Source of the DNA: VXPQ01 sp965116435
GTDB taxonomy: Bacteria > Bacteroidota > Rhodothermia > Rhodothermales > VXPQ01
DNA: 64,000 bases
Reading direction: 5' to 3'
Assembly (NCBI GenBank): GCA_965116435.1
Contig: OZ220686.1
Coordinates: 496,001 to 560,000, forward strand
Shown: one piece after another, positions 14,300-22,166 of the stretch
Layout of the letters: every line of letters starts with the position of its first letter
How positions within the stretch are numbered: position 1 is the stretch's first letter
Made by a program: the position numbers and the translations under genes
Notes under the pieces: generated by a model
Seen by the model: the letters and a program-made list of their open reading frames with translations, nothing else
Databases searched by the model: none
Told to the model about the DNA's origin: nothing

Positions 14300-15499
14300 T
14301 CAGATCTGCTCCAGCGCCTGCATCAGGTCCGCCGTAATATCTTCCGGGTCCTCGATCCCCACCGAAAAGCGCACCAGGTTGTCCCCAATCCCCAGTTGCG
14401 CCCGCCGCCGGGCGCCGATATTCCTGTGCGTGGTGGTCGCCGGATGCGTCATCATTGAGTGCACGTCGCCGAGGCTCGTCGCCCGCACCGCCAGCCGCAA
14501 GGCATTGGCGAACCGGAAAACGGCGGCCTCGTCGGCGTCGCGCAGTTCAAAACTCACCATGCCGCCATACAAGGTATCGCCGTCGGGGCCGCGGTCGAAC
14601 AACCGATCCGCCACCGCCTTGTCCGGATGGCTGTCCAGACCCGGATAATGCACCTTCCCGACCCGGGGGTGCCCCTCAAGCGCCCGCGCCACATGCAAGG
14701 CGTTGCGGCTGTGTTCCTCCATACGGAGCGGAAGCGTCTTGATCCCCCGAATCGTCAAAAACGCATGAAACGGCCCCAGATTCGGCCCCAGATGGCGGCC
14801 CAGTTCCTGCATCCATTCCGCATGGGCCGCACGGCATATGGTCACCCCGCCCAGTACGTCCCCATGGCCCGCAAGGTATTTGGTGGCGCTATGCATGACG
14901 ATATCGGCGCCCGCCTCAAGCGGACGGCTCAGGATGGGCGTGGTAAACGTAGCATCCGCCACCACGGGGACCCCATGGCGTTTGGCGAGGGCGCACACAA
15001 CATCCATCGGGGTTACGCGAATGAGGGGATTCGAAACCGTTTCCACCAAAATGCACCCTGTGTCGGCGGCGCAGAGCGCGGCTTCGAACGCCTCTGGATC
15101 GCACGGGTCCGCATAGCGGGTCGTCACGTCCTGCTGCTCGAGGAGTTGGAGCAACTGGAATGTCTCCCCGAACAACACGTCGGCGGTCAAAATAGAGGCA
15201 GGGCGACCCCGGAGCGCCGTAAGCAAGGCAATGTGCAACGCCGCCATGCCCGAACTGCACGCCAGCGCGCTGTCGCCGCCTTCGAGCGCCGCCGCCTGAC
15301 GATGCAAGGCCGCGGAGGTCGGGTTGCCGTAGCGCTGATACACGAACCCCTCCATCTCCCCGTTGGCCACCGCCGTCATGTCCGCCGCGCGGCGGTAATG
15401 GAAGCTGGCCGCCATTTCGAGGGCGGGCGCAGACGGAGCGTAGGGCGCCTCGCCGTACGCTGGCATACAGCCGTGAATAGCACGCGTACCCGGTTTCAT
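14300..15499 (-). CDS. Trans-sulfuration PLP enzyme (cystathionine gamma-synthase / beta-lyase / methionine gamma-lyase family), downstream paralog
   Basis: This 399-aa fold-type I PLP enzyme belongs to the Cys/Met metabolism family. Lys207 in MHSATKYLAGHGD forms the Schiff base. The phosphate-binding SSGMAAL and the YQRYGNPT segment from the partner subunit's active site are present, and the C-terminus carries TSLGDVHSM.THPATTTH. The conserved VDNTF is altered to ADATF. It starts inside the stop of the next gene upstream (ATGA overlap at 15496-15499), so it is translated as the second gene of a two-gene unit. Family members make cystathionine or split it, or act as gamma-lyases; the sequence does not decide among them. 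Having two diverged copies suggests division of labour, for example gamma-synthase plus beta-lyase in methionine synthesis. Confidence 0.88.
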   Translation of the reverse strand: MKPGTRAIHGCMPAYGEAPYAPSAPALEMAASFHYRRAADMTAVANGEMEGFVYQRYGNPTSAALHRQAAALEGGDSALACSSGMAALHIALLTALRGRPASILTADVLFGETFQLLQLLEQQDVTTRYADPCDPEAFEAALCAADTGCILVETVSNPLIRVTPMDVVCALAKRHGVPVVADATFTTPILSRPLEAGADIVMHSATKYLAGHGDVLGGVTICRAAHAEWMQELGRHLGPNLGPFHAFLTIRGIKTLPLRMEEHSRNALHVARALEGHPRVGKVHYPGLDSHPDKAVADRLFDRGPDGDTLYGGMVSFELRDADEAAVFRFANALRLAVRATSLGDVHSMMTHPATTTHRNIGARRRAQLGIGDNLVRFSVGIEDPEDITADLMQALEQI

Positions 15500-16674
15500 A
15501 CGGCCTCCAGCGCTTGTTCAAGGTCCGCAACAATATCGTCGATGTGCTCCGCCCCGACGGACAGGCGCACCAGCCCGTCCGTGATGCCCAGTTCCGCCCG
15601 GCGTTCGGGCGAAAGCATCCGGTGCGTAGCGCTGGCCGGATGCAACCCCAGCGTCGTCAGGTCCCCAATGCTGGCGGAGGTGGCGGCAAGACGAAGCCGG
15701 TCCAGAAAAGCATACGCCCCATCCTGCCCGCCCCGCACGTCCACGCCCACGGCGCCGCCGTGCTGTCCGGCGGGAAACAGGTTCGCTATCGCGGCGGCGT
15801 CTGGATGATTCGGATCGCCCGGATACAGCAGGCGCTTGATGGCCGGATGCCCGGCCAAACGCTCGGCCACCCTCCGGGCGTTGTCGCAATGCCGCCGCAT
15901 GCGCAACGGCAAGGTCTTGATCCCCCGCATGACCATAAACGCCTCAAAAGGGCCGAGGGTGGGGCCAAGGCATCGGGCTACCTGCCGAAGCGCGTCGTGA
16001 TGCGCTTTCGGGGCGACCACGGCGCCCGCCAACACGTCCCCATGGCCCGCAAGGTACTTGGTGGCGCTGTGAATGATCATATCGGCGCCGTGCGCTACGG
16101 GCCTGACAAGCAGCGGCGTGAACGTATTGTCCACGAGAAAAAGCGCACCCGCGCCGCGCGCGATCTCCGCAAGGCGGTCCAGGTCCGCCACGCGCAGGCA
16201 CGGATTGGACAACGTTTCCGTAATGAGCAAGGCGGGACGGACTTCGTCCACGGCGCGCCGCACGGCCTCCAGATCGCAAAAATCGCAGAACCGGACGTCA
16301 ATGCCCGAAGGCCTCAGGACGCTGGCGAGCAGTTCGAGGCTGCCCCCATAGAGCACATCGGCGGCGACGATCGCCTGCCGACGATCCAGCAACGCCGTCA
16401 TGATGGCCAGGTGCACCGCCGACATGCCGGACGCCGTAGCGAAGGCCCCGTCCATGCCTTCGAGCGTGGCGATCTGTTCTTCCAGCGCCTCCGTACTCGG
16501 GTTGCTTATCCGCGAATAAACCTCTCCGGCGCGCTCTTCGGCAAAAACGCCCGCAAGGTCCTCCAGGCGGTCGTAGAAGAAACTCGCCGAAGAATAGACC
16601 GGCGTCGATACCGGAATATGGTCGCCGAGCTGCTTGCGATCGCCGGCGTGGACAAGCGAAGTCTGAAGTTTCAT
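15496..16674 (-). CDS. Trans-sulfuration PLP enzyme (cystathionine gamma-synthase / gamma-lyase family), upstream paralog
   Basis: This 392-aa Cys/Met metabolism PLP enzyme has Lys206 in IHSATKYLAGHGD as the Schiff-base lysine, YSRISNPST near residue 55, ASGMSAV for PLP phosphate, VDNTF (the canonical form of this motif) and the C-terminal ASIGDLTTLGLHPASATH. It is about as diverged from the downstream gene as separate subfamilies are. It overlaps that gene by 4 bp (ATGA). Thirty-two bases upstream is the stop of the secreted T9SS-type protein gene, so co-transcription is possible. No SAM or other riboswitch-like leader was seen in this short gap. Exact reaction unresolved. Confidence 0.88.
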   Translation of the reverse strand: MKLQTSLVHAGDRKQLGDHIPVSTPVYSSASFFYDRLEDLAGVFAEERAGEVYSRISNPSTEALEEQIATLEGMDGAFATASGMSAVHLAIMTALLDRRQAIVAADVLYGGSLELLASVLRPSGIDVRFCDFCDLEAVRRAVDEVRPALLITETLSNPCLRVADLDRLAEIARGAGALFLVDNTFTPLLVRPVAHGADMIIHSATKYLAGHGDVLAGAVVAPKAHHDALRQVARCLGPTLGPFEAFMVMRGIKTLPLRMRRHCDNARRVAERLAGHPAIKRLLYPGDPNHPDAAAIANLFPAGQHGGAVGVDVRGGQDGAYAFLDRLRLAATSASIGDLTTLGLHPASATHRMLSPERRAELGITDGLVRLSVGAEHIDDIVADLEQALEAV

Positions 16675-16706
16675 GGCGCCGGATATGTCCTCTTGGAGCG
16701 GGTGCG

Positions 16707-17540
16707 CTACCGAACCAGCGTCATGAGTCGGGTCAACGTCCGGGCGTCGTTTCCGAGCGTCAAGCGGTAGGCGTAGGTTCCGGTGGGCAGCCCCGCCGCG
16801 TCGAACCGCGCCGAATGTTCGCCTTGCGGATACATCCCGTCCGCCAGCGTGGCGACCCGTTTGCCCGCCATATCGAACACATCCAGGCGCACGGGGCCGG
16901 ATTCCTCCAGGCGCCAGGTGATCTCCGTGAACGGATTGAACGGGTTCGGATAGTTCTGGGCCAGCGATGCGGTTTCGGGAAGCTCGGTCGCGCCCTCGGC
17001 GGAGGTTATCTCGTCGAGGGCCGTAAAGATATACAGAAGCACGCCGGCATAGGGAGTAACGGGGGCAAGGCCGGGCGCAAGAAGCGGCAACAAGACGATG
17101 ATATCATTGATCACCTCACTATCCAGGCGTAGCGACATCGCGTCGTCGCCGTCGAACGCATAGGCCCCAGGCAACACAACATCCCTGGTCCCGAGGATCG
17201 TCGTGACGCTGATCGTAACCGTAAGACTATCCTTCGCCTCATCTATTATATAGCGGCTGTCGTACGGGCCAAGCGTTTGCCCATTGCCTCCGCCGGTTAC
17301 AATCTCGACGTCTACCTTCCGCACATCGTTTTCCTCTTCGTGAAACGTAAGGCCAAACGCATAGATGTCGAGATCGGAGGACCGATCCCCTGTACCGTCC
17401 TGAATATCCGTCAGTTTCCAGGCTCCAAGCACCTTTTCCGCATCGGTCATGGCTTGCGCAAAGGCAGGCCGCGGCGCAAGAAGCGCGGCGAAAAACACCG
17501 CGGACAACGCGAGACGTAAAAGAAGTGATTTTCTGAACAT
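16707..17540 (-). CDS. Secreted protein with type IX secretion sorting-type C-terminal domain
   Basis: The protein is 277 aa from ATG 17540. It begins MFRKSLLLRLALSAVFFAAL and has a signal peptide ending ...PAFAQA. The middle (about residues 30-185) resembles a lipocalin-like or calycin-type beta domain (VLGAWKLTDIQDGTGD) but I cannot name it. The C-terminal 85 residues match the T9SS type A / FlgD-like sorting domain: LAQNYPNPFNPFTEITWRLE, then VRLDVFDMAGKRVATL and GTYAYRL. It is therefore predicted to cross the outer membrane by the type IX system. The open frame extends to 17813, but that would translate a 9-bp tandem repeat as SILSILSIL in front of an obvious signal peptide, so the internal ATG is preferred. 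Confidence 0.8.
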   Translation of the reverse strand: MFRKSLLLRLALSAVFFAALLAPRPAFAQAMTDAEKVLGAWKLTDIQDGTGDRSSDLDIYAFGLTFHEEENDVRKVDVEIVTGGGNGQTLGPYDSRYIIDEAKDSLTVTISVTTILGTRDVVLPGAYAFDGDDAMSLRLDSEVINDIIVLLPLLAPGLAPVTPYAGVLLYIFTALDEITSAEGATELPETASLAQNYPNPFNPFTEITWRLEESGPVRLDVFDMAGKRVATLADGMYPQGEHSARFDAAGLPTGTYAYRLTLGNDARTLTRLMTLVR

Positions 17541-17552
17541 GCCTCCAGACCC

Positions 17553-17590
17553 GGATAGTATGGATAGTATGGATAGTATAGATAGTATGG
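17553..17590. repeat. 9-bp tandem repeat (GGATAGTAT, four copies)
   Basis: GGATAGTAT is repeated three times, followed by AGATAGTAT and GG. It lies 13-50 bases upstream of the ATG at 17540, where -10/-35 spacing or ribosome access could change with copy number. A multiple of three keeps the longer upstream frame open. Confidence 0.8.
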
Positions 17591-17619
17591 AAAAGAAGGC
17601 GGACGGCGCTCCTTCGCGG

Positions 17620-17648
17620 CCTTGCCTTGTCTTGCCTTGCCTTGCCCA
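17620..17648. repeat. Pentanucleotide tract (CCTTG)n
   Basis: The tract is GCCTTGCCTTGTCTTGCC followed by TTGCCTTGCCC: about five units of CCTTG with one variant. It lies about 90 bases upstream of the T9SS-type gene. Confidence 0.65.
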
Positions 17649-17849
17649 TGGACCCGGGCGCGGCGCACCGAAGGACTGTTTTCTGAATATAACGCATCGC
17701 AACGGAATCGCAAATACCCGGAAAAAGAATCCCGCCGCCTCGAAAAAACAGGCGCACGCCGTCTCCATGCAGGCCTCCGCCTCCCGAACAAGGCGGCGAA
17801 CGCCAAAAACCAACCCGTTCGGCGGGAATGCCTGCCGAACGCCGCCGGG

Positions 17850-18848
17850 CTACGCCAAACGAATCTCTCCGACCTTCCGGGGTTGCTCCCGGAGATTTTC
17901 AAGCATGCGCACGGCGCGGTCCGCCTCGCCCGCCGGCACGGCGGCAAGCAAACCCATCCCGAGGTTGAACGTCCGCCGCATATCCTCTTCCGGGACGTTC
18001 CCAAGGTCCTGTATCAACCGGAAAAGAGGAGGCCGCGCCCAGGCGTCGTAATCGATGTCGAAGGTCAGGCCGTCCGGGATAATACGCGGCGTATTACCCG
18101 GAACGCCACCTCCCGTAACATGCACGAAACCCCGTGCAAACCCCTGCTCGATCAGGGCCCGAATGGGCTTCAGATACGACCTGTGGACGGCAAGGAGCGC
18201 CTCTCCGACGCTTGCTCCGCCCAGTTCGTCCGGGCAATCTTCGGCGTCGAAATGCGCAAACAATACGGCGCGCGCCAGCGAATAGCCGTTCGTGTGCAGG
18301 CCGGTCGAAGGCAAGCCCAGCAACACGTCGCCCGCCTCGATCCCTGACCCGTCCACGATCTGCGCTTTTTCCACGACGCCCACGATGGCGCCCGCCAGAT
18401 CGTACTCCCCCTCGCCGTAGAGGCCCGGCATTTCCGCGGTTTCCCCGCCGATCAGCGCGCATCCGTTTTCCTTGCATGCGGTCGCCATCCCCCGCACCAC
18501 ATCCTCCGCGACCTGCGGATCCAGGGCGCCCGTCGAGAAATAATCCAGAAAAAACAAGGGGCGGGCGCCGCACACGGCAATATCGTTTACGCAATGATGG
18601 ACCAGGTCCTGCCCTACGGTGTCGTGTCGGCCCGTCCGAAAGGCCACCTTGAGTTTCGTGCCGACCCCATCTACCGAAGACACAAGCAGCGGACGTTCGT
18701 AGCCGTCCCCCAGTTCAAAGAACGCGCCAAACGCCCCGATATCTGCCGCTACGCCGGGCGTAAAGGTCTCCCGCACAAGCGGCTTGATGCGGCGCAAGGT
18801 TTCTTCGCCTGCGTCGATGTCTACGCCAGCGTCCCGATACGTGGTCAT
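17850..18848 (-). CDS. purM: Phosphoribosylformylglycinamidine cyclo-ligase (AIR synthetase)
   Basis: This 332-aa enzyme makes aminoimidazole ribonucleotide from FGAM with ATP in de novo purine synthesis. It starts MTTYRDAGVDIDAGEETL, the canonical PurM N-terminus. SSVDGVGTKLKVA (ATP/metal binding), HHCVNDIAVCGARPLFFLDY, ALIGGETAEMPG and THVTGGG-like HVTGGGVPGN are all present. It is slightly shorter than many PurM proteins but complete. It lies 29 bp downstream of the squalene/phytoene-synthase-like gene and is otherwise unlinked in function; purD is at 50.3 kb. Confidence 0.95.
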   Translation of the reverse strand: MTTYRDAGVDIDAGEETLRRIKPLVRETFTPGVAADIGAFGAFFELGDGYERPLLVSSVDGVGTKLKVAFRTGRHDTVGQDLVHHCVNDIAVCGARPLFFLDYFSTGALDPQVAEDVVRGMATACKENGCALIGGETAEMPGLYGEGEYDLAGAIVGVVEKAQIVDGSGIEAGDVLLGLPSTGLHTNGYSLARAVLFAHFDAEDCPDELGGASVGEALLAVHRSYLKPIRALIEQGFARGFVHVTGGGVPGNTPRIIPDGLTFDIDYDAWARPPLFRLIQDLGNVPEEDMRRTFNLGMGLLAAVPAGEADRAVRMLENLREQPRKVGEIRLA

Positions 18849-18877
18849 GCCTTTCCCCTGGAGTATATTTGGTCAGA

Positions 18878-19753
18878 TTATCCGCGCGAACGAAACGTCG
18901 TGCGTCCGAACCGCGCCTGTATGCGAACCTGCATCCGGCTGCGAACAGACAGCGTGATCGGGCGGGTCCAGACATCGTATCCCCGGCGACTGACTTCGTG
19001 CAGCGCCTCCAGCGCCCCCAGCCACCACCGCTTGAATGCGCCCGCCTTCCGCCAGGGCAATTCGAGCGCCAGAGGTTCGGCCAGCGCAAACGCATTCCGG
19101 GCGCGGATGGTTTGTTTCCACAGAAGCTGCCTCATGGACTCGTCTACCCGCCCCGCTGCAAGTTGCTCCCGGGACACGTTGTATTGCGCAAGGTCCGTTT
19201 CCGAAATGAAACAACGCCCTTCGGCCCCATCGCGTTTCAGGGCCAGCAGCCGACCGGTCCAGAAAAATCCGCAGGCCAGTTCGTCGATATACTCGCGCTG
19301 CCACGAGCCGGAAACGCCCGCGAGGCGGGCCAGCAGGCGAGCATGCGAACAGGCCCACTGCGCGATGAACGCATGGACTGCGCGGTCGTCCGGGAAACGC
19401 ACGGGCCCGGCCCACACCCGGGCCGCAGACACTTGTTCGGCCAGCAATTTCCGGGGCAATCCGGTGGTCCGGCACGCAGCAAGCGCCCGATCCGCCACGG
19501 CTTCAGGAACCGCGCGAAGCGGCTTTCCGGCCATAAGACGATCGTGCTCTTCGGCGAAAAAGGCAGCGGACGAAGCCCCGGAAGCAGGTGTGCCGCGCGA
19601 GGCGGAAGGCAAGGAATGCACCACGGCGGGACGAGCAAGCGCCCGGTGAAAATCCCAAAGCGCCTGGGCATGCGGAAGCTGTTCCCGGCTCCAGCCATCC
19701 AGATAGAACGGCATAGGGAGGGCATCCGCTATATCGGACGAAGGAACCGGCAC
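18878..19753 (-). CDS. Squalene/phytoene synthase-like protein with degenerate Asp-rich motifs
   Basis: This 291-aa protein (GTG at 19753; ATG at 19714 is an alternative start) resembles the trans-isoprenyl diphosphate head-to-head synthase family along its second half: GLPRKLLAEQVSAARVW, then HARLLARLAG, GRCFISETDLAQYNVSREQL and RRGYDVWTRPI near the end. In active enzymes the first aspartate motif (DDxxD) and the second (RDxxEDxxRGR) bind Mg-diphosphate. Here no DDxxD is present in the N-terminal third, and the second motif is shortened to RDGAEGR. The protein is therefore either a diverged non-catalytic homologue or acts on something else. It is placed between thrC and purM on the same strand, with no terpenoid genes nearby. 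Confidence 0.7.
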   Translation of the reverse strand: MPVPSSDIADALPMPFYLDGWSREQLPHAQALWDFHRALARPAVVHSLPSASRGTPASGASSAAFFAEEHDRLMAGKPLRAVPEAVADRALAACRTTGLPRKLLAEQVSAARVWAGPVRFPDDRAVHAFIAQWACSHARLLARLAGVSGSWQREYIDELACGFFWTGRLLALKRDGAEGRCFISETDLAQYNVSREQLAAGRVDESMRQLLWKQTIRARNAFALAEPLALELPWRKAGAFKRWWLGALEALHEVSRRGYDVWTRPITLSVRSRMQVRIQARFGRTTFRSRG

Positions 19754-19797
19754 AACACAGGGAATATGGTGGACGATGCACGCGCCGCGGACGACGA

Positions 19798-21108
19798 CTA
19801 TGGTCCGACAAGATACGGACGAAGCGCTTCTGCAGAAGGGGCCGCTTCCTCGACGGACGTACCCTGCGCCCCGATCGCCGCGAGGCGCTCGGGGACCTCC
19901 GGCGCGAACCCGAGCGCGGCGCGAACCGTTTCGGGAAATTTGGCGGGATGCGCCGTAGCGAGCGCCACCACCGGGCCCTGCATCTCGCCCCGTTCGCGCC
20001 GCCGACGCACGGCTTCAAGCCCCACCGCCGTATGCGGATCGGCCACATAGCCGGTCGCCTCGTAGACGCGCCGCATGGACGTCAGGGTATCCTCATCCGC
20101 TACGCGGTCCGCAGAAATCATGCGCCGCATGGCCGAACGACTCAGCAACGCCCGCAGCCGTTCGAAATTGCTGGGCGCGCCCACATCCATGGCGTTGGAA
20201 AAGGTGCGAATGGTGGGCGCGAAGGCGGCGTCTTCGCGGGCCAGATACCGAGGGAAAAAATCGTTCGCGTTGTGCGCCGCGAGAAAGCCCGCCGCCGGCA
20301 ACCCGGTCAAGTGCGCGAGGACGCCGCCCGTCAGGTTGCCGAGGTTGCCGCTCGGTACGCAAAACCACGGGGCTTCGCCCGGAAAATGACGGGCCGCCAG
20401 CACATAATACATCATCTGCGGCAACAACCGACCGATATTAATGGAGTTGGCGGACGAAAGACCGGCCTCGGCGTAGTCCGGATGCACAAACGCTTCCTTG
20501 GCCATGCGCTGGCAATCGTCGAAATCCCCGGCCACGCGCAGCGCCTGTACGCCCGGGCGGGCGGCAATCAATTGCCGCTCCTGCACCGGACTCACCTTGC
20601 CTCCGGGATATAACAACACGACTCGAATGCGGCGCTGCCCGGCGAACCCGTCGGCTACTGCGCTGCCCGTATCCCCCGACGTGGCCACAAGGATGGTGGC
20701 CTGCTCGTCCCGCTGCTCCAGAAAGTACCCCATCCAGCGCGCCATGGTCCGCGCCCCGAAATCCTTGAAGGAGAGCGTAGGGCCGCGGAACAGCTCCAGC
20801 GCAAACACATCGCGCCACGGCCCCTTTCCTCCGGGAGCAAGCGGCGCGAGCGGCGCCGGGAAATTGAGGGCGCCGCGGACGATGCGCTCCAGGTCGGGCG
20901 CAGGTATTTCATCGCCGATCCATTCCGAAAGCGCCCTGCACGCCATGTCCGGGAGCGTATCTTCCCGAAATATTTGCGAAAAAGACAGGCGGGGCAGCGT
21001 AGCGGGCACGTACAAACCGCCGTCCGGCGCCAGGCCGCGCAAAAGGGCTTCCTCGAACGATACGTTTTCGGCAGCCGTACTGCGCGTGCTGCGGTAGGAA
21101 ATCGCCAT
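19798..21108 (-). CDS. thrC: Threonine synthase
   Basis: This 436-aa PLP enzyme converts O-phosphohomoserine to threonine. Lys115 in GPTLSFKDFGAR is the Schiff-base lysine. The N-terminal YRSTR and FEEALLRGLAPDGGLYVP are typical of the longer bacterial class, and VATSGDTGSAVADGF, SANSINIGRLLPQ, VPSGNLGNLTGG and ATAHPAKFPE complete the signature set. It starts 15 bp after the thrB stop, so the last two steps of threonine synthesis are adjacent. No homoserine dehydrogenase or aspartokinase gene is in the window. Confidence 0.95.
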   Translation of the reverse strand: MAISYRSTRSTAAENVSFEEALLRGLAPDGGLYVPATLPRLSFSQIFREDTLPDMACRALSEWIGDEIPAPDLERIVRGALNFPAPLAPLAPGGKGPWRDVFALELFRGPTLSFKDFGARTMARWMGYFLEQRDEQATILVATSGDTGSAVADGFAGQRRIRVVLLYPGGKVSPVQERQLIAARPGVQALRVAGDFDDCQRMAKEAFVHPDYAEAGLSSANSINIGRLLPQMMYYVLAARHFPGEAPWFCVPSGNLGNLTGGVLAHLTGLPAAGFLAAHNANDFFPRYLAREDAAFAPTIRTFSNAMDVGAPSNFERLRALLSRSAMRRMISADRVADEDTLTSMRRVYEATGYVADPHTAVGLEAVRRRRERGEMQGPVVALATAHPAKFPETVRAALGFAPEVPERLAAIGAQGTSVEEAAPSAEALRPYLVGP

Positions 21109-21123
21109 CGCCGCATCCGTACG

Positions 21124-22101
21124 CTATGCGGGCTGCCGTACGGACGCCGTGCGCTCCACCCGGTCCACGACGCCGGTATCGTTCACCTCGGCGACCAGCC
21201 CCCGCGCTATGACGCGCTCAGCACGGCTTGCCGCCACCATGGCATCCCGTATCGAGGCCGCCTGCTCCGCGCACGAGGCCAGGGCGAACATGGCCGGACC
21301 CGAACCGGTCAGGGCGCATCCGAACGCGCCGGCTTCGAGCGCCGCATTCCGCGCCGCATGATAGCAGGGCACCAGCGAAGCCCGAACCGGCTCCACGAGA
21401 CGATCCCGCATCATGCACTGCCCGACGGTTTCCCAATCGCCGCAGCGGTACGCATCCACCAGAAACGCCAGTTCGGACGCATTGCTCACAGCGTCCGCAA
21501 GCGATACGCGCTCCGGCAACATGGCGCGGGCTTGTCGGGTAAGCACTTGCACGTCCGGCAAAATCAGGGCGATGTGCAGCGAACCGGGCAATTCGATGCG
21601 CCGGTAACGAGCCGCATTGCTCGAAGAAACCAGAATGAGTCCGCCCAGCAAGGCCGGCAGCGCGTTATCCCCATGCCGCCCGCCGGAAGCAATATCCTCG
21701 GCCTCCAGCACAGCCTCAATGAGCGCCTCCTTGTCCAGAGGCCTTCCAAAAAGCATGTTCACGGCCCAGGCGCCCGCCACGGCGCTGGCCGCCGAACCGC
21801 CGATCCCGGAGCCGAGCGGAATCCCTTTCGTAAGCGTCAATTCGACCCCGCCGTCCATGCCCAGCAAATCCAGGACGCCCCGCGCCGCAATCACGGCAGT
21901 ATTCCTGACAGAATCCTGGAGCGCTTCCAGCGGCACGGCCCCCGGCTCGCACCGCAGCCGGATGCCCGGATAGTCCGTACGGCGCGCCCGAACCACATCG
22001 CCGACCCCGGAGATGCACAAACCCAACGCATCGAACCCCGGCCCAAGATTGGACAAGGAAGCCGGCCCAAAAACGTCAATATGATCCAGCGGGCTGCGCA
22101 T
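21124..22101 (-). CDS. thrB: Homoserine kinase
   Basis: This GHMP-superfamily kinase of 325 aa phosphorylates homoserine, the substrate-forming step for ThrC. The ATP-binding GIPLGSGIGGSAASAVAGAW lies near residue 95, with the N-terminal PASLSNLGPGFDALGLCI and the C-terminal CALTGSGPAMFAL motifs. ATG at 22101 is chosen; a GTG one codon upstream is also open. A 65-bp AT-rich spacer separates it from gltD and could hold a separate thrB-thrC promoter, but no box was clear enough to annotate. Confidence 0.94.
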   Translation of the reverse strand: MRSPLDHIDVFGPASLSNLGPGFDALGLCISGVGDVVRARRTDYPGIRLRCEPGAVPLEALQDSVRNTAVIAARGVLDLLGMDGGVELTLTKGIPLGSGIGGSAASAVAGAWAVNMLFGRPLDKEALIEAVLEAEDIASGGRHGDNALPALLGGLILVSSSNAARYRRIELPGSLHIALILPDVQVLTRQARAMLPERVSLADAVSNASELAFLVDAYRCGDWETVGQCMMRDRLVEPVRASLVPCYHAARNAALEAGAFGCALTGSGPAMFALASCAEQAASIRDAMVAASRAERVIARGLVAEVNDTGVVDRVERTASVRQPA

Positions 22102-22166
22102 CACACTATTTTTACATTAATTGTTAGCATGTAATGCATTGTGCTGCAATGAGTTACGAGAATATA

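Larger units (their letters stand above)
17541..17849. other. 309-bp leader between purM and the T9SS-type gene
   Basis: No independent gene is seen. The region contains a 9-bp tandem repeat (17553-17590) and a CCTTG-type pentamer tract (17620-17648). It is probably the promoter and 5' leader of the secreted-protein gene. Confidence 0.6.

Noticed and set aside
16707..17813. Long form of the T9SS-type protein starting at 17813
   Set aside because: It would place a typical signal peptide at residue about 92, behind a translated 9-bp repeat (SILSILSIL). The ATG at 17540 gives a normal exported protein.
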